DNA of 64,000 nucleotides from Leclercia sp. LSNIH1 (GTDB lineage Bacteria > Pseudomonadota > Gammaproteobacteria > Enterobacterales > Enterobacteriaceae), in contig NZ_CP026171.1 in the NCBI RefSeq assembly GCF_002902985.1, positions 1 through 64,000 of the forward strand. Reading direction: 5' to 3'. The position numbers were made by a program, and so were the translations under genes. Below are positions 27,718 to 37,449 of this stretch, piece by piece. Numbering within the stretch: position 1 is the stretch's first letter; each line of letters opens with the position of its first letter. Under the pieces are notes generated by a model. That model was not told the DNA's origin and did no database searches. It saw nothing but the letters and a program-made list of their open reading frames with translations.

Positions 27718-27741
27718 GGGTGACCCGGTACCGGGTCACCC
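27718..27741 (+). terminator. 24-bp perfect palindrome after the second secreted gene
   Basis: A perfect 24-bp palindrome with arms GGGTGACCCGGT begins 10 bases after the stop codon. It is followed by TTTC only. It is the likely 3' terminator of the secreted-protein gene and could work in both directions. Confidence 0.65.
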
Positions 27742-28026
27742 TTTCAAGGTAATGGCACCGCGATGATGATTATCCCATCTTATCCAGATTCCGGTCACAG
27801 GTTTATGCACCGTTTTTGTGGATAACCTGATGTCCCATCACTAAAACCGCAAATGAAACTGGCCTGCCGCTCTCTGCGGATCTGCCCATACACCTACCCG
27901 TCAGCATGGATCAACACATCATTCACCCGGCATAGTGGATTTGGGCAACTCTCCTAACCGGGAAGCGTGTTGCTTTTCATCTTTAGCCACGAAAACCCAT
28001 CCTTAAGAGGCGCCTAAACGGGAGGC
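27742..28026. other. Plasmid DNA flanking the ICE
   Basis: No gene. It includes a perfect DnaA-box consensus on the minus strand (TGTGGATAA at 27817-27825) and, at its end, a small GCCT/AGGC hairpin (about 28012-28026) running into the T-tract that overlaps the putative attachment core. Composition changes at the right edge. Confidence 0.55.
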
Positions 28027-28034
28027 TTTTTTAT
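28027..28034. other. Candidate left attachment core (attL) of the ICE
   Basis: TTTTTTAT lies 176 bases upstream of the integrase gene, where the DNA changes from plasmid-like to GC-rich. Tn4371-family ICEs are reported to integrate at a short T-rich core of the form TTTTTYAT (from memory). The right end is outside the window, so the direct repeat cannot be confirmed. TTTTCAT at 27974-27980 is an alternative. Confidence 0.4.
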
Positions 28035-28209
28035 TTCACCATGACTCCAGCACCGAAATTCGCTGGACTACGCTACAGCCCGATACAGCAGGTTTATCAA
28101 TGACTTAAGCGAGTTCAACATATGCCGGTGCTTTCCGAAACCTGACCTGACTTCCGACCGCCTGACTCCTATCCGGCCCTTGGAATCCAGGTCTTTCCAA
28201 GGAGTCATC

Positions 28210-29409
28210 ATGGCTAAGATCAAACTCACTAAGTCCGCTGTCGATGCGGCGCAACCCCAGGCAGAGGCCGTCGAACTCCGGGACACGCTGGTCCCCGGCT
28301 TCCTGTGCAAGATTACCCCGGCGGGTCGCAAGGTGTTCATGCTCCAGTACCGGACGAACGCTGGCGAGCGCCGCAAGCCCTCGCTAGGACTGTACGGGGA
28401 GCTGACCGTCGAACAGGCGCGGTCGCTGGCGCAGGAATGGCTGGCCCAAGTCCGCCGAGGCGGAGATCCCGCCGCAGAGAAGGCGGAGGCGCGCCAGGCA
28501 CCTACGATCAAGGAGCTATGCACGAAGTTCATGGAGGACTACTCCAAGAAGCGCAACAAGCTCAGCACCCAAGCCGGCTATCAGGCTGTCATCAATCGCA
28601 ACATTATTCCGCTGCTGGGACGCAAGAAAGTTCAGGACGTGAAGCGTCCTGAAATCGCCGGACTGATGGAAAAGCTTTCGTACAAGCAGACCGAGGCGAA
28701 CAAGGTATTCAGCGTCTTGCGCAAGATGTTCAACATGGCCGAGGTATGGGGCTATCGGCCCGACGGTACCAACCCTTGCCGTCACGTCCCGATGTTCCCT
28801 GCCGGCAAATCGACTCACCTCATCAGCGACGAAGAAATGGGCAACCTGTTCCGACAGCTCGACAAGATCGAGTCGGAGGGGCTGGAGAACTACGTCATCC
28901 CTTTGGGAATCCGCCTGCAGTTCGAGTTCGCCGGCCGCCGCTCGGAAATCATCGCGCTGGAATGGAACTGGGTTGACTTGCAGAACCGGCGCGTCGTCTG
29001 GCCTGACAGCAAGACAGGCGGCATGTCTAAGCCCATGAGCGAGGAAGCCTATCGGCTACTCTCGACGGCACCCCGGCAGGAGGGTAGCCGCTATGTGCTG
29101 CCTTCTCCTAGCCACGCTGGCAAGCATCTAACCACGGGCGAGTATTACGGTGGCTGGAGCCGTGCGCTCAAGGCGGCTGGCGCTACGCACGTGGGCACGC
29201 ACGGCATCCGCCACCGTTCGGCGACCGACATTGCCAATTCGGGCATCCCGGTCAAGGTCGGCATGGCGCTAACGGCGCACAAGACCGTCGTCATGTTCAT
29301 GCGCTACGTCCACACCGAGGATAAGCCGGTGCGAGAGGCGGCCGAACTGGTGGCGAATCGGCGTAAGACGATCACCGGGATGCAGGGAGCCAAGGAGGTG
29401 GCCGCATGA
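28210..29409 (+). CDS. int: Tyrosine-recombinase integrase of the ICE
   Basis: 399 residues. It has an N-terminal arm-binding/SAM-like region and a C-terminal catalytic domain with Arg in FEFAGRRSEI, the HGIRH box (H-x-x-R), a second His in LTAHKT and the Tyr nucleophile in FMRYVH. It catalyses integration and excision at the attachment core. ATG 28210 is chosen over an upstream in-frame ATG at 28180 because AAGGAG lies 6-11 bases before it. Its last codons overlap the start of the next gene (ATGA at 29406). Confidence 0.92.
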   Translation: MAKIKLTKSAVDAAQPQAEAVELRDTLVPGFLCKITPAGRKVFMLQYRTNAGERRKPSLGLYGELTVEQARSLAQEWLAQVRRGGDPAAEKAEARQAPTIKELCTKFMEDYSKKRNKLSTQAGYQAVINRNIIPLLGRKKVQDVKRPEIAGLMEKLSYKQTEANKVFSVLRKMFNMAEVWGYRPDGTNPCRHVPMFPAGKSTHLISDEEMGNLFRQLDKIESEGLENYVIPLGIRLQFEFAGRRSEIIALEWNWVDLQNRRVVWPDSKTGGMSKPMSEEAYRLLSTAPRQEGSRYVLPSPSHAGKHLTTGEYYGGWSRALKAAGATHVGTHGIRHRSATDIANSGIPVKVGMALTAHKTVVMFMRYVHTEDKPVREAAELVANRRKTITGMQGAKEVAA

Positions 29410-30473
29410 CCCGGCGCAAGGCATCCGTCTCAGCGCCAGCAGCGCCGCCCGCGCTGCTGGGCGACATCCGGGCACTGATCGAAGCGTCGCGCCAGCGCGT
29501 CGCCTCGGCGGTCAATGCCGAGCTGACATTGCTGTTCTGGCGCATTGGCCAGCGCATCCATACGGAAGTGCTTGCCGGGCAGCGGGCCGGGTACGGCGAC
29601 GAAATCCTGCCGACCCTGGCGGCGCAGCTTGTCCGCGACTACGGACGTAGCTTCGCGGACAAGAACCTGCGCCGGATGGTGCAGTTCGCCGCCACCTTCT
29701 CGGACGAGCCAATTGTCGTGACGCTGTCACGACAATTGAGCTGGTCGCATTTCGTGGCGCTGCTGCCGCTAAAAGACCCGCTCCAGCGGGACTACTACGT
29801 GCAAATGGCCAGCGCCGAACGCTGGAGCGTGCGGACGCTACGCGAGCGCATCGACTCGATGCTATACGAGCGCACGGCGCTGTCCAAGAAGCCGGACGAG
29901 ACGATCACGCAAGAGCTGGCGGCGATGCGCGATGCGCAGCGCATGTCGCCGGCGCTGGTCATGCGCGACCCGTACATCCTCGACTTCCTGGGCCTGCGCG
30001 ATACCTGGCAGGAAGGCGACCTGGAAGCCGCGATCATCCGCGAAATGGAGTCTTTTTTGCTGGAGTTGGGCGCGGGCTTCTCTTTCCTAGCCCGGCAGAA
30101 ACGCATCCAGATCGACGACGAGGATTTCCACCTGGACCTGCTGTTCTATAACCGCAAGCTGCGGCGGCTGGTGGCGGTGGAGTTGAAGATCGGCGAGTTC
30201 AAGGCAGCATACAAGGGGCAGATGGAGCTTTATTTGCGTTGGCTCGACAAGCACGAACGCGAACCGGAGGAAGCCTCGCCGCTGGGCATCATTCTTTGTA
30301 CCGGCAAGAAGTCAGAGCAGATCGAGTTGCTGGAGCTGGACAAGTCGGGCATCCACGTAGCCGAATACCTGACGACCCTGCCGCCGCGTGCGGTGCTGGG
30401 GGAGCGGTTGCAGCAGGCGACCGAACGGGCGCGGTTGCAGATCGAGCAGCGGCAGCCTGGCGAGAAGTCCTGA
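29406..30473 (+). CDS. YhcG/DUF1016-family PD-(D/E)XK nuclease-like protein
   Basis: 355 residues. The N-terminal DUF1016 helical domain carries ELTLLFWRIGQRI, YGDEILPTLA and the LSWSHF segment. The C-terminal nuclease domain has DFHLDLLFYNRKL, then VAVELKIGEFK, i.e. D...(V)E-x-K at about residues 238-260. It is translationally coupled to the integrase. Proposed roles for the family include DNA repair, mobile-element maintenance and defence; none is settled. All three acidic/Lys positions expected for catalysis appear present. Confidence 0.82.
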   Translation: MTRRKASVSAPAAPPALLGDIRALIEASRQRVASAVNAELTLLFWRIGQRIHTEVLAGQRAGYGDEILPTLAAQLVRDYGRSFADKNLRRMVQFAATFSDEPIVVTLSRQLSWSHFVALLPLKDPLQRDYYVQMASAERWSVRTLRERIDSMLYERTALSKKPDETITQELAAMRDAQRMSPALVMRDPYILDFLGLRDTWQEGDLEAAIIREMESFLLELGAGFSFLARQKRIQIDDEDFHLDLLFYNRKLRRLVAVELKIGEFKAAYKGQMELYLRWLDKHEREPEEASPLGIILCTGKKSEQIELLELDKSGIHVAEYLTTLPPRAVLGERLQQATERARLQIEQRQPGEKS

Positions 30474-30712
30474 CAGCAGCATCTGTCCAACCGTACACCC
30501 AAACCACAGCACGAGCATGTGGCAACGGATCTCTTGCTCTATCGAGGCTCCATGCTAGTGTGGAATCGCCATAGGCCGATAAGGAACTGGCCTGCGGCTC
30601 AAGGATGCACTGGGGCTAGTGGGCGCGAGCGCCCAATCACATGATTATCGCGGGCAGCAGCGCCATGTTCTATGCCGATCGCTGTTTTAATTAAATATCT
30701 CAAACTATAAAG
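30474..30712. other. Intergenic, convergent side
   Basis: 240 bases between the YhcG-like gene and the end of the IS-split gene, which converge. No gene, repeat or clear terminator seen. Composition drops from GC-rich to AT-rich here, marking the edge of the defence island. Confidence 0.4.
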
Positions 30713-31680
30713 TCAGTTAATTTTTTCAAAATATTCACGAATCAAGTCATCATTTTTTAAATACGAATCGAGAACCTGAAACAGAAAAAGATCCCCGCTA
30801 ATATTTATATCAAACGGGATCATTGAGTTATCTATTTTGAATGTCTTTATTTTTCTATGCCCCTTGATGTTGGCATTGCTCAATCTTTCTTGATAGCTAT
30901 CCAACGTATATACGATAAATTCGTGATCCAAGTGAGTTATAAAAAAATCATCGCCTTTTGAACTGTATTCAAGATGGATGACTTGCGTTACGACGTCGTC
31001 GCCTGCCACCTCAAAGTCCTCCATCAATTCTTCAAAAGTCAAACTTAGCTTCTCTGCGTCATGGTGAATCCATAGATTGTTCTCATATTTATCGGTGGAG
31101 TAGAACTTTGACAATCTAGGAAGGGAAGATATTTTCAATCGCAACGGAGCGCCAAACTCCATCTCCTCCATTGCAGGGACATAATCGGAGACGTAATCAA
31201 TCCTGAATGCTATTTCGGACAGCATTCCTTTTTCAATGAGTTCCTCGATAGAGGTAAGCAGCTTCCTCGGAACTTTTATCCAGAAGTGTCGCCCTATGCG
31301 TTCATCGCGTATTGTCTGACTATCCTTGTCGTTGAATATCTGAATATTCTCGTTCAGGCTGACAAGACTATATTTAGAGAACTGAGCATCTTCCTTTCTT
31401 ATGTCAATTCCAATTTTCTCGTACTCACGTTCAACTACCTTGGAATATTTTAGCTCCAGCATCTCAGCCCTCCCCATGATTGATTGGTGCTTGGAATAAA
31501 AAATGCAGCCAATGCGATAATTTGCGTAATTTTCTTTTATGTACGAAACACCATCTTCGTCATGGATATGCTTGTAGGAATTGTTGAGAATTTCTAGCGA
31601 TCCCGGATACTCGTTGAGATAATTATTTAAGTAGTCCATTAAATGCTGGATTGTCTTTATAGCCAATCGCTTGTCCACTA

Positions 31681-32833
31681 AATAGCTGCGCGGAATAGTA
31701 GATCACTGAAAGGGAACTCAGCCCGGATTGTGCGATCTGATCAATCGCCAAACCAACCAAAATCACCAACCGGGCTGAGCGATGCCGATCATAGTACCAA
31801 TACCCCGTGGCGAACGACGCCTGATGCAGAAAGCTATTCATAAAACGCGTGATAAAAATCATGCCCGCAGACTCACGGCCATGCTAATGCTTCATCGGGG
31901 TGAACGGGTCAGCGATGTTGCCAGAACTCTCTGTTGTGCCCGTTCATCCGTTGGTCGCTGGATTAACTGGTTTACGCACTCAGGTATTGAAGGCCTGAAA
32001 TCCTTACCCGCAGGGCGCTCCCGACGCTGGCCTTTTGAACATATCTGCACCCTGTTACGTGAGCTGATAAAGCATTCTCCCGGCGATTTTGGTTATCAAC
32101 GTTCACGCTGGAGCACCGAATTACTGGCATTAAAAATCAATGAGATAACCGGTTGCCAGTTACATGCAGGAACCGTTCGCCGCTGGTTGCCATCTGCGGG
32201 GCTTGTATGGCGCAGGGCCGCGCCAACTCTGCGTATCCGTGACCCACATAAAGATGAAAAGATGGCGGTAATCCACAAAGCGCTGGATGAATGCAGCGCA
32301 GAGCATCCGGTATTTTATGAAGATGAAGTGGATATCCACCTTAATCCTAAAATCGGTGCGGACTGGCAGTTGCGCGGACAGCAGAAACGGGTAGTGACGC
32401 CGGGGCAGAACGAAAAATACTATCTGGCCGGCGCACTGCACAGTGGCACGGGTAAAGTCAGCTACGTGGGCGGCAACAGCAAAAGTTCAGCGCTGTTTAT
32501 CGCTCTGCTGAAGCACCTGAAAGCCACTTACCGGCGGGCGAAAACAATCACGCTGATCGTTGATAACTACATTATCCATAAAAGCCGCGAAACACAGCGC
32601 TGGTTGAAAGCAAATCCCAAGTTCAGGGTAATTTACCAGCCGGTTTACTCGCCGTGGGTGAATCATGTGGAACGGCTATGGCAGGCACTTCATGACACGA
32701 TAACCCGCAATCATCAGTGCCGCTCAATGTGGCAGTTACTGAAAAAGGTCCGCCATTTTATGGAAACCGCCAGCCCATTCCCCGGAGGAAAACATGGTCA
32801 GGCAAAAGTGTAGCGGTATTAGGCGCAGCTATT
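31681..32833 (+). mobile_element. IS630, complete
   Basis: 1153 bp, bounded by terminal inverted repeats (AATAGCTGCGC at the left, its complement at the right) and a duplicated TA target (31679-31680 and 32834-32835). The transposase is intact. IS630 is typical of Shigella, Escherichia and relatives, so the insertion probably occurred in an enteric host. The two copies of the target are identical and the interrupted frame is otherwise open, which suggests a recent event. Confidence 0.95.
31782..32813 (+). CDS. IS630 transposase
   Basis: 343-residue DDE transposase of the IS630/Tc1-mariner superfamily. N-terminal helix-turn-helix regions (VSDVARTLCCARSSVGRWINW) precede the catalytic triad: Asp in VFYEDEVDIH, Asp in TLIVDNYIIH and Glu in NHVERLWQ. 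It closely resembles the well-known Shigella IS630 transposase as I remember it. It is intact and transcribed opposite to the gene it interrupts. Confidence 0.93.
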   Translation: MPIIVPIPRGERRLMQKAIHKTRDKNHARRLTAMLMLHRGERVSDVARTLCCARSSVGRWINWFTHSGIEGLKSLPAGRSRRWPFEHICTLLRELIKHSPGDFGYQRSRWSTELLALKINEITGCQLHAGTVRRWLPSAGLVWRRAAPTLRIRDPHKDEKMAVIHKALDECSAEHPVFYEDEVDIHLNPKIGADWQLRGQQKRVVTPGQNEKYYLAGALHSGTGKVSYVGGNSKSSALFIALLKHLKATYRRAKTITLIVDNYIIHKSRETQRWLKANPKFRVIYQPVYSPWVNHVERLWQALHDTITRNHQCRSMWQLLKKVRHFMETASPFPGGKHGQAKV

Positions 32834-33115
32834 TAGATCAAGCTGTGGCCCATAAAACTTGGCTGCGTTTGGATGGTCGCGTTTGGCTTCAAATTCTTTC
32901 AGAATGGCCGCCTTTTCATTCATGCAGCCCTCCGTATAAGCACGCATTACGTCTGCCTGAAAGCTCTCATTTGCCAGAGAGGTTTGGATGAGGGGAAGCA
33001 ATTTCTTGACAAAGATCGGGTCTTTATTAAGAAAGACGTAGCAAAATTTCCCAAAGCTGAATAACGCGATTTTTTCCGAAGAAAATTCATTGATTTCTTC
33101 AAAGATATTTTTCAT

Positions 33116-33403
33116 ATTTTTTACTCAACTCGCCGTAGTCCAAATAGTAAGCGACGGAACCTTGAGCGTCTCCACTTTGTGGATCGCGCTGCTCCACGTT
33201 CGCTATTCGCTCATCCCTGACGGGACTGGCATTCGCCAGCCCTCCACGGCCCGACACTGTGATCCGGGCCTGCGCGCTCCGCTTGCATGTTGAGCTGGCG
33301 ACAGCAGGGCATGCAGAGCGAGCCGCGCGCAGATGATTCAGCCAAACGCTAAACAAAGCTGTAGGGCATCCCATAGAGAGCGCGGTTGCGCTACTCGTGA
33401 TTT
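33116..33403. other. GC-rich non-coding spacer in the defence island
   Basis: About 290 bases separate the unknown gene from the helicase gene. The segment 33210-33285 shares pieces with other ICE intergenic elements (ATCCCTGA, CCTGCGCGC, GCTTGC; compare 39211-39322 and 44081-44184). A small CTGGC/GCCAG hairpin lies near 33226-33239. It is much GC-richer than the gene to its left. Confidence 0.5.
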
Positions 33404-35203
33404 CTATGGAATTTGATCGTATCCAAAACTGCATGAGGCAAGCTTGCGAGTTACTTGATACTCTTCGCCAGAATACTGGCGAACTCGACCTCGTTCCGAA
33501 ACAAGGTGCAGGTTCTTCCTTGCCCGCGAACCAATGACATACAGCAATTTCATCGCGCTTTCTTGACCGTTCGGATCATTGAAATGCGGCACCATATCTT
33601 CTAATAATGCATAAGCGATCACTGCATCGAACTCGGCTCCCTTGACGCCGTGTATCGTCGAGATGGTGATTCCAGTCCTATGCTGAAATACCTTCCTGAA
33701 TGTCTCAATATCGCCTATAAATTCGCTACCTTCACTCTTCAATCGATTTACCCGGGCTTGCGAACTATCGAAGAAGGCAACGTGATGCTCTTGAAGCAGC
33801 GTGAAAAGGCGAAAGTCGATTGCTAAGTTTGCAAACAGACGCTCGAAAAATGCGCTCAAGTAGGTAAGACCATCTGTTTCATCGATCTTAATTGCATTGC
33901 ACTCCCTCAACAAGGACCTCCGCGTGAGCTTCGACACGCTAGCCCCGGCCGCCTCTAGGTCATTCAGAATCTCCCCGGCCCACCGCAGTCTGCGCACATA
34001 CATTCCCGGCGATGCCTGAGTAAGTGCAATCTTAGAAAGCCTGTACCAGAAATTCTCTGTGTCCCGTGCAAAGGGAACCATACCGGGGCCATCGAATGAG
34101 TACTCCGGCATGCTGGCGACCAAACGACGTGTCATGCTTGCAAGATGCGTCCACTGTGGCGCGAGAATGCACACCTCGTGAGGTGAGATGCCCATAGTCT
34201 CAATGTTGAAACGGATGAGCCGGATGAGCTCAGCGTCCAGATCATTTTTGCTCACTGTGTCGTCGAATGAAATAAGGCTTGGGTACGCCTTGTCCTCGGA
34301 TGCGGCTTCGATGCGTGTGTTGTGAACGTTGTAGTTTCCGAAGTACTCAATGATGCGCTCAGAAGAACGGTAGTTCCGCGACAGTTCGAGTTCGTCCAAA
34401 TCGATATTGGCCATCGCCTTGAAATCCTCGAAGGCAATCGGATATCCGCCAAGCGATTGATAAATCGCCTGGTTAGGATCTCCGACAATAAAGGCCTTGG
34501 TCGCACCTTGACCAGCTTTCAGAATGGCGGTGATGATCGAATACTGAATTCGTTTGGTGTCCTGATACTCGTCGATCAGCACGAAAGAGAACAACTGTGC
34601 CAGAAGAGTGCTGATCGCAGGATGACGTGCGATCAGTTGGTACGCATAGTAAAGAATGAGCTCAAAGTCTAGCTGCCGACTTTCGTGCAGAATCTCAAAA
34701 TACTTGCCCAATATGACGTGAAGACCCGAATGCTTCCAATCTTGTGGGCAGGAGAGCACATATCCAGTTTCGGTGTAATAAAACTCACAATCCCAGAATG
34801 TTATTTTTGGCTTCTGGTAAGGCTTGCACAATGCCTCCAGGATTTTCTCGCGCTCATGCTGATCGATCACACGGAAGCCTCGATCCAACGCTTCGTGATA
34901 GATGCCGTACGGTTTCAATATCCATTCAAGACAGAACGAATGTATCGTTCCTATCCATAATCAGGATGTATCCACCCCAAGGCTCTCAATGCGCTCGTGG
35001 ATTTCGTCGGCGGCACGGTGCGTATAAGTGATGGCAACGACAAACTGCTTGTTCGATTTCAGCCTGGACAACTCATAGGCGATTTTGTAGGTGAGCGTGC
35101 GCGTTTTCCCGCTGCCCGGGCAAGCGATGAGAAAGACGCTCCCTGGCTTCAGAATGGCTGCTTCCTGCTCGGGATTCAGATCATCTTTGTTCCACATGAA
35201 CAT
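33404..35203 (-). pseudogene. UvrD-like helicase of a Gabija-like pair, broken by an in-frame TGA
   Basis: The 600-codon frame is open except for TGA at 34963-34961 (codon 81). Before the stop is the N-terminal part with Walker A (ACPGSGKTRTL, residues 27-37). After it the same frame continues ...LWIGTIHSFCLEW..., then VLIDEYQD (motif II), GDPNQAIY (motif III), and ISTIHGVKGAEFD near the C-terminus. So a single nonsense codon separates the ATP-binding motif from the rest of a superfamily 1A helicase. Re-initiation at ATG 34918 would give a product without Walker A. The gene begins 2 bases after the OLD-family nuclease gene, the arrangement of GajA-GajB. Activity would need readthrough; sequencing error should be excluded. 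Confidence 0.85.
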
Positions 35204-35205
35204 GA

Positions 35206-37344
35206 TCAGAACACCGCGAGTACATCGTTGATGCGATCATCTGGGAACGTGGCAAGCATCTCGTTTCGGATGCCGACGAAGTCGATGTCTCCATTTCGGA
35301 AGGCCAGCAGCTTGGCCCTAAAGTCGTCGAATACGGCAGACGCAGTGAAGATATCTTCTGCATCGATGTAGTTCACGCGGTAGCTCAGCACGTTAAACCA
35401 GACTTCCTTAGTGACCACCGGATGCGCAAAAGCGATGGCGTCCAAGATGTACTTCGGAATGGCGGTCTGCGGATCGATCTTCTTTCCCAGCAAGATGGCA
35501 AACCATCCCTTGCCGTAGTTGTCCGCCATGGTCAATGCGCGCTGACCGAACAACGCGATGTCCGCTGATTCGAGCTCCGCCTTGGCCGTCGCGATGGTTG
35601 GTGCATCCTTGTAGACATCAGGAAGGATGCCGACCACCTTACGCGCATTGCCGGCGGCAATGAAGTCGACCTCGAAGGTATGGGGGGCAAAGAATGGAGA
35701 AACCCACCCGTTATCTTTGAAGGTGTCTTCCAATAACGCTTTCCTGGCGACCCCTTTTTCCTGGGATGCCTGATACTTGCCCTTGCGCCGGAGCAGCCCT
35801 TCGGAGTCTCCCGCCGCCGGCGTTGTGTCAATGATGGACTTGTCAAGGTCGGTGACGATGCTGCACCGCTTCCGGATTCGGGCATCATCGAAAAGAACCG
35901 CGACGTTCTGAAATCCAGTGCTGCGGATATTAATTAAACTGATGCCGAGTTCATCAAGGCTGACGCCTAGCACGTTCTTGATCAGGATCGGAACGAGAAT
36001 TTCTTCTGCATCGCCCTCCACTAAGAGGACGCTCTTGGCAAACAACAAGTTGCTACGGACAGCATCCAGGTAGCGTTGAATGTTGCCGATCTCTTCTGGG
36101 TTTAGGCCAATTGCAGGCTGGTATGCCTCGCAACGATCACCTTCTCTGCCGAGGATGTTCACGTTCTGAACATTGCTGACCTCAGAGATGTGCGTCGAAT
36201 GGGTCGAATAAATGATCTGTGTGTCGTCGTATTTGAGCTTGTCGAACAGTGTTTTCTGGATATGTGTGTGAATGTGAGCTTCCGGCTCTTCGATAAGCAG
36301 AAAGTTGGCGATCGACTGTTTAGCCTTTTGATACTTGAATTCAAGCAGTTTCAACGTGAGGAATATCAGGTTTGCTCCACCAAGGCTCAGCTCGTGGATC
36401 GGTCCTTCGTGGCTCTCCCCCGATTCGCCAACGAACAGCTTGAGCGACTGGAACAACTTGTCAGCTTCGTCTGGCAGATCCGACTTGATAGAAAGAGAAG
36501 ACGGCGAATACGCCTCACCCGCCGCATCCTTGATGGTGTCTCTGATATCCGTCCGGACGACCTGCACGTCTGGCAACGCTTCGATGGAGTCATTCAATGC
36601 CTTTACCCCGTCGGTGATAGCCTGGAACGCCACGGGGTCGATATCGCCGCTCTTGCCCTTCAGAAGCGAAAAGAGCGGATTTGTCCGGTTGTTGTGAAAT
36701 TCGGAGACGACGTCCCGTAGCGCCTGGACGAAAGTGAACGAAATTTCTTTGGAGACGGACAGCACGTTCGGAATCTTCGCGCCGATAACACGAAATTCAA
36801 CCTCTTCATTGAATCGAACATTCGCGAAGTCGCCGACCACATCCTTATAGAAGGCCTCGTCGTTGAAGTCGGCTTCACTCCGACCTGTGAAAATCGTTTC
36901 ATAGTCGTCGATGGTGACCGGGTTCAGGATAGCGTCGAGGCCTGCCTGATCACCATCGTTCAATTGAGAAAGTCGCAGCCTGATTTCCTTCTTCGGACGA
37001 AAGATCAGGTTGTAAGTGGCCTTGCCGTTCGCCTCTTCCTCAATTACGCCCGTCCCATGTCGGAAGAGCGCCTGCACTGATTCATCCGCAGAGATTTCCT
37101 CAAACTCAAGACTGATGATGATCCAATGTCCCTGCCAGCGCCCTAGGCCGCGATGAAAGTCGGTATGCTCCAGCCGGTAGGCAGAGCGAATCATGTTGTC
37201 ATCAAGCAGCAATCTGATTGCGCGAAAGAGATTGGTTTTGCCAGATCCATTTTCGCCGATGACAGTGTTGATACCCTTCTGGAACAGCAGCTTCGTGTTG
37301 GGAAAGTTCCGGTAGTTGACCAGGCTGAGCTTGGATATATGCAT
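35206..37344 (-). CDS. OLD-family ATPase/TOPRIM nuclease, GajA-like
   Basis: About 712 residues. The N-terminal ABC-type ATPase has Walker A GENGSGKTN (residues 30-38), a signature-like LSLGGANLIFLTL, Walker B LLIEEPEAH near 350 and a THSTHIS H-loop. The C-terminal TOPRIM domain has LLVEGDAEE near 440 and TDLDKS near 498. This fits class 2 OLD nucleases, which pair with UvrD-like helicases as in Gabija defence. It is longer than the founding GajA (about 580 residues), so it may be a distinct branch. ATG 37344 (MHISKLSL) is the likely start; 37374 would add ten residues. Confidence 0.85.
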   Translation of the reverse strand: MHISKLSLVNYRNFPNTKLLFQKGINTVIGENGSGKTNLFRAIRLLLDDNMIRSAYRLEHTDFHRGLGRWQGHWIIISLEFEEISADESVQALFRHGTGVIEEEANGKATYNLIFRPKKEIRLRLSQLNDGDQAGLDAILNPVTIDDYETIFTGRSEADFNDEAFYKDVVGDFANVRFNEEVEFRVIGAKIPNVLSVSKEISFTFVQALRDVVSEFHNNRTNPLFSLLKGKSGDIDPVAFQAITDGVKALNDSIEALPDVQVVRTDIRDTIKDAAGEAYSPSSLSIKSDLPDEADKLFQSLKLFVGESGESHEGPIHELSLGGANLIFLTLKLLEFKYQKAKQSIANFLLIEEPEAHIHTHIQKTLFDKLKYDDTQIIYSTHSTHISEVSNVQNVNILGREGDRCEAYQPAIGLNPEEIGNIQRYLDAVRSNLLFAKSVLLVEGDAEEILVPILIKNVLGVSLDELGISLINIRSTGFQNVAVLFDDARIRKRCSIVTDLDKSIIDTTPAAGDSEGLLRRKGKYQASQEKGVARKALLEDTFKDNGWVSPFFAPHTFEVDFIAAGNARKVVGILPDVYKDAPTIATAKAELESADIALFGQRALTMADNYGKGWFAILLGKKIDPQTAIPKYILDAIAFAHPVVTKEVWFNVLSYRVNYIDAEDIFTASAVFDDFRAKLLAFRNGDIDFVGIRNEMLATFPDDRINDVLAVF

Positions 37345-37449
37345 TTGATTCAATCTTGTTGTTGAAATCCACATGCCGATCGGCCGATGGATTGGTTGAA
37401 CACTGCAGCCATTGATCCCAACTACGGAATGGCCAACTGTCAGTTGGTT

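Larger units (their letters stand above)
30713..33115 (-). pseudogene. Unknown 415-aa gene split by IS630
   Basis: Removing the IS (31681-32833) and one TA copy joins 33115-32834 to 31678-30713 in frame, with the codons ...Gln-Leu-Asp-Leu|Val-Asp-Lys-Arg... across the junction. The restored ORF has 415 codons plus stop. The product is soluble and charged, with no signal peptide, membrane segment, Walker motif or nuclease signature that I recognise; the C-terminal part is rich in Asp, Glu and Lys. Base composition is more AT-rich than the ICE core. It is the last gene of the leftward defence island, 290 bases from the helicase gene, so a defence role is plausible by context only. Confidence 0.85.
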
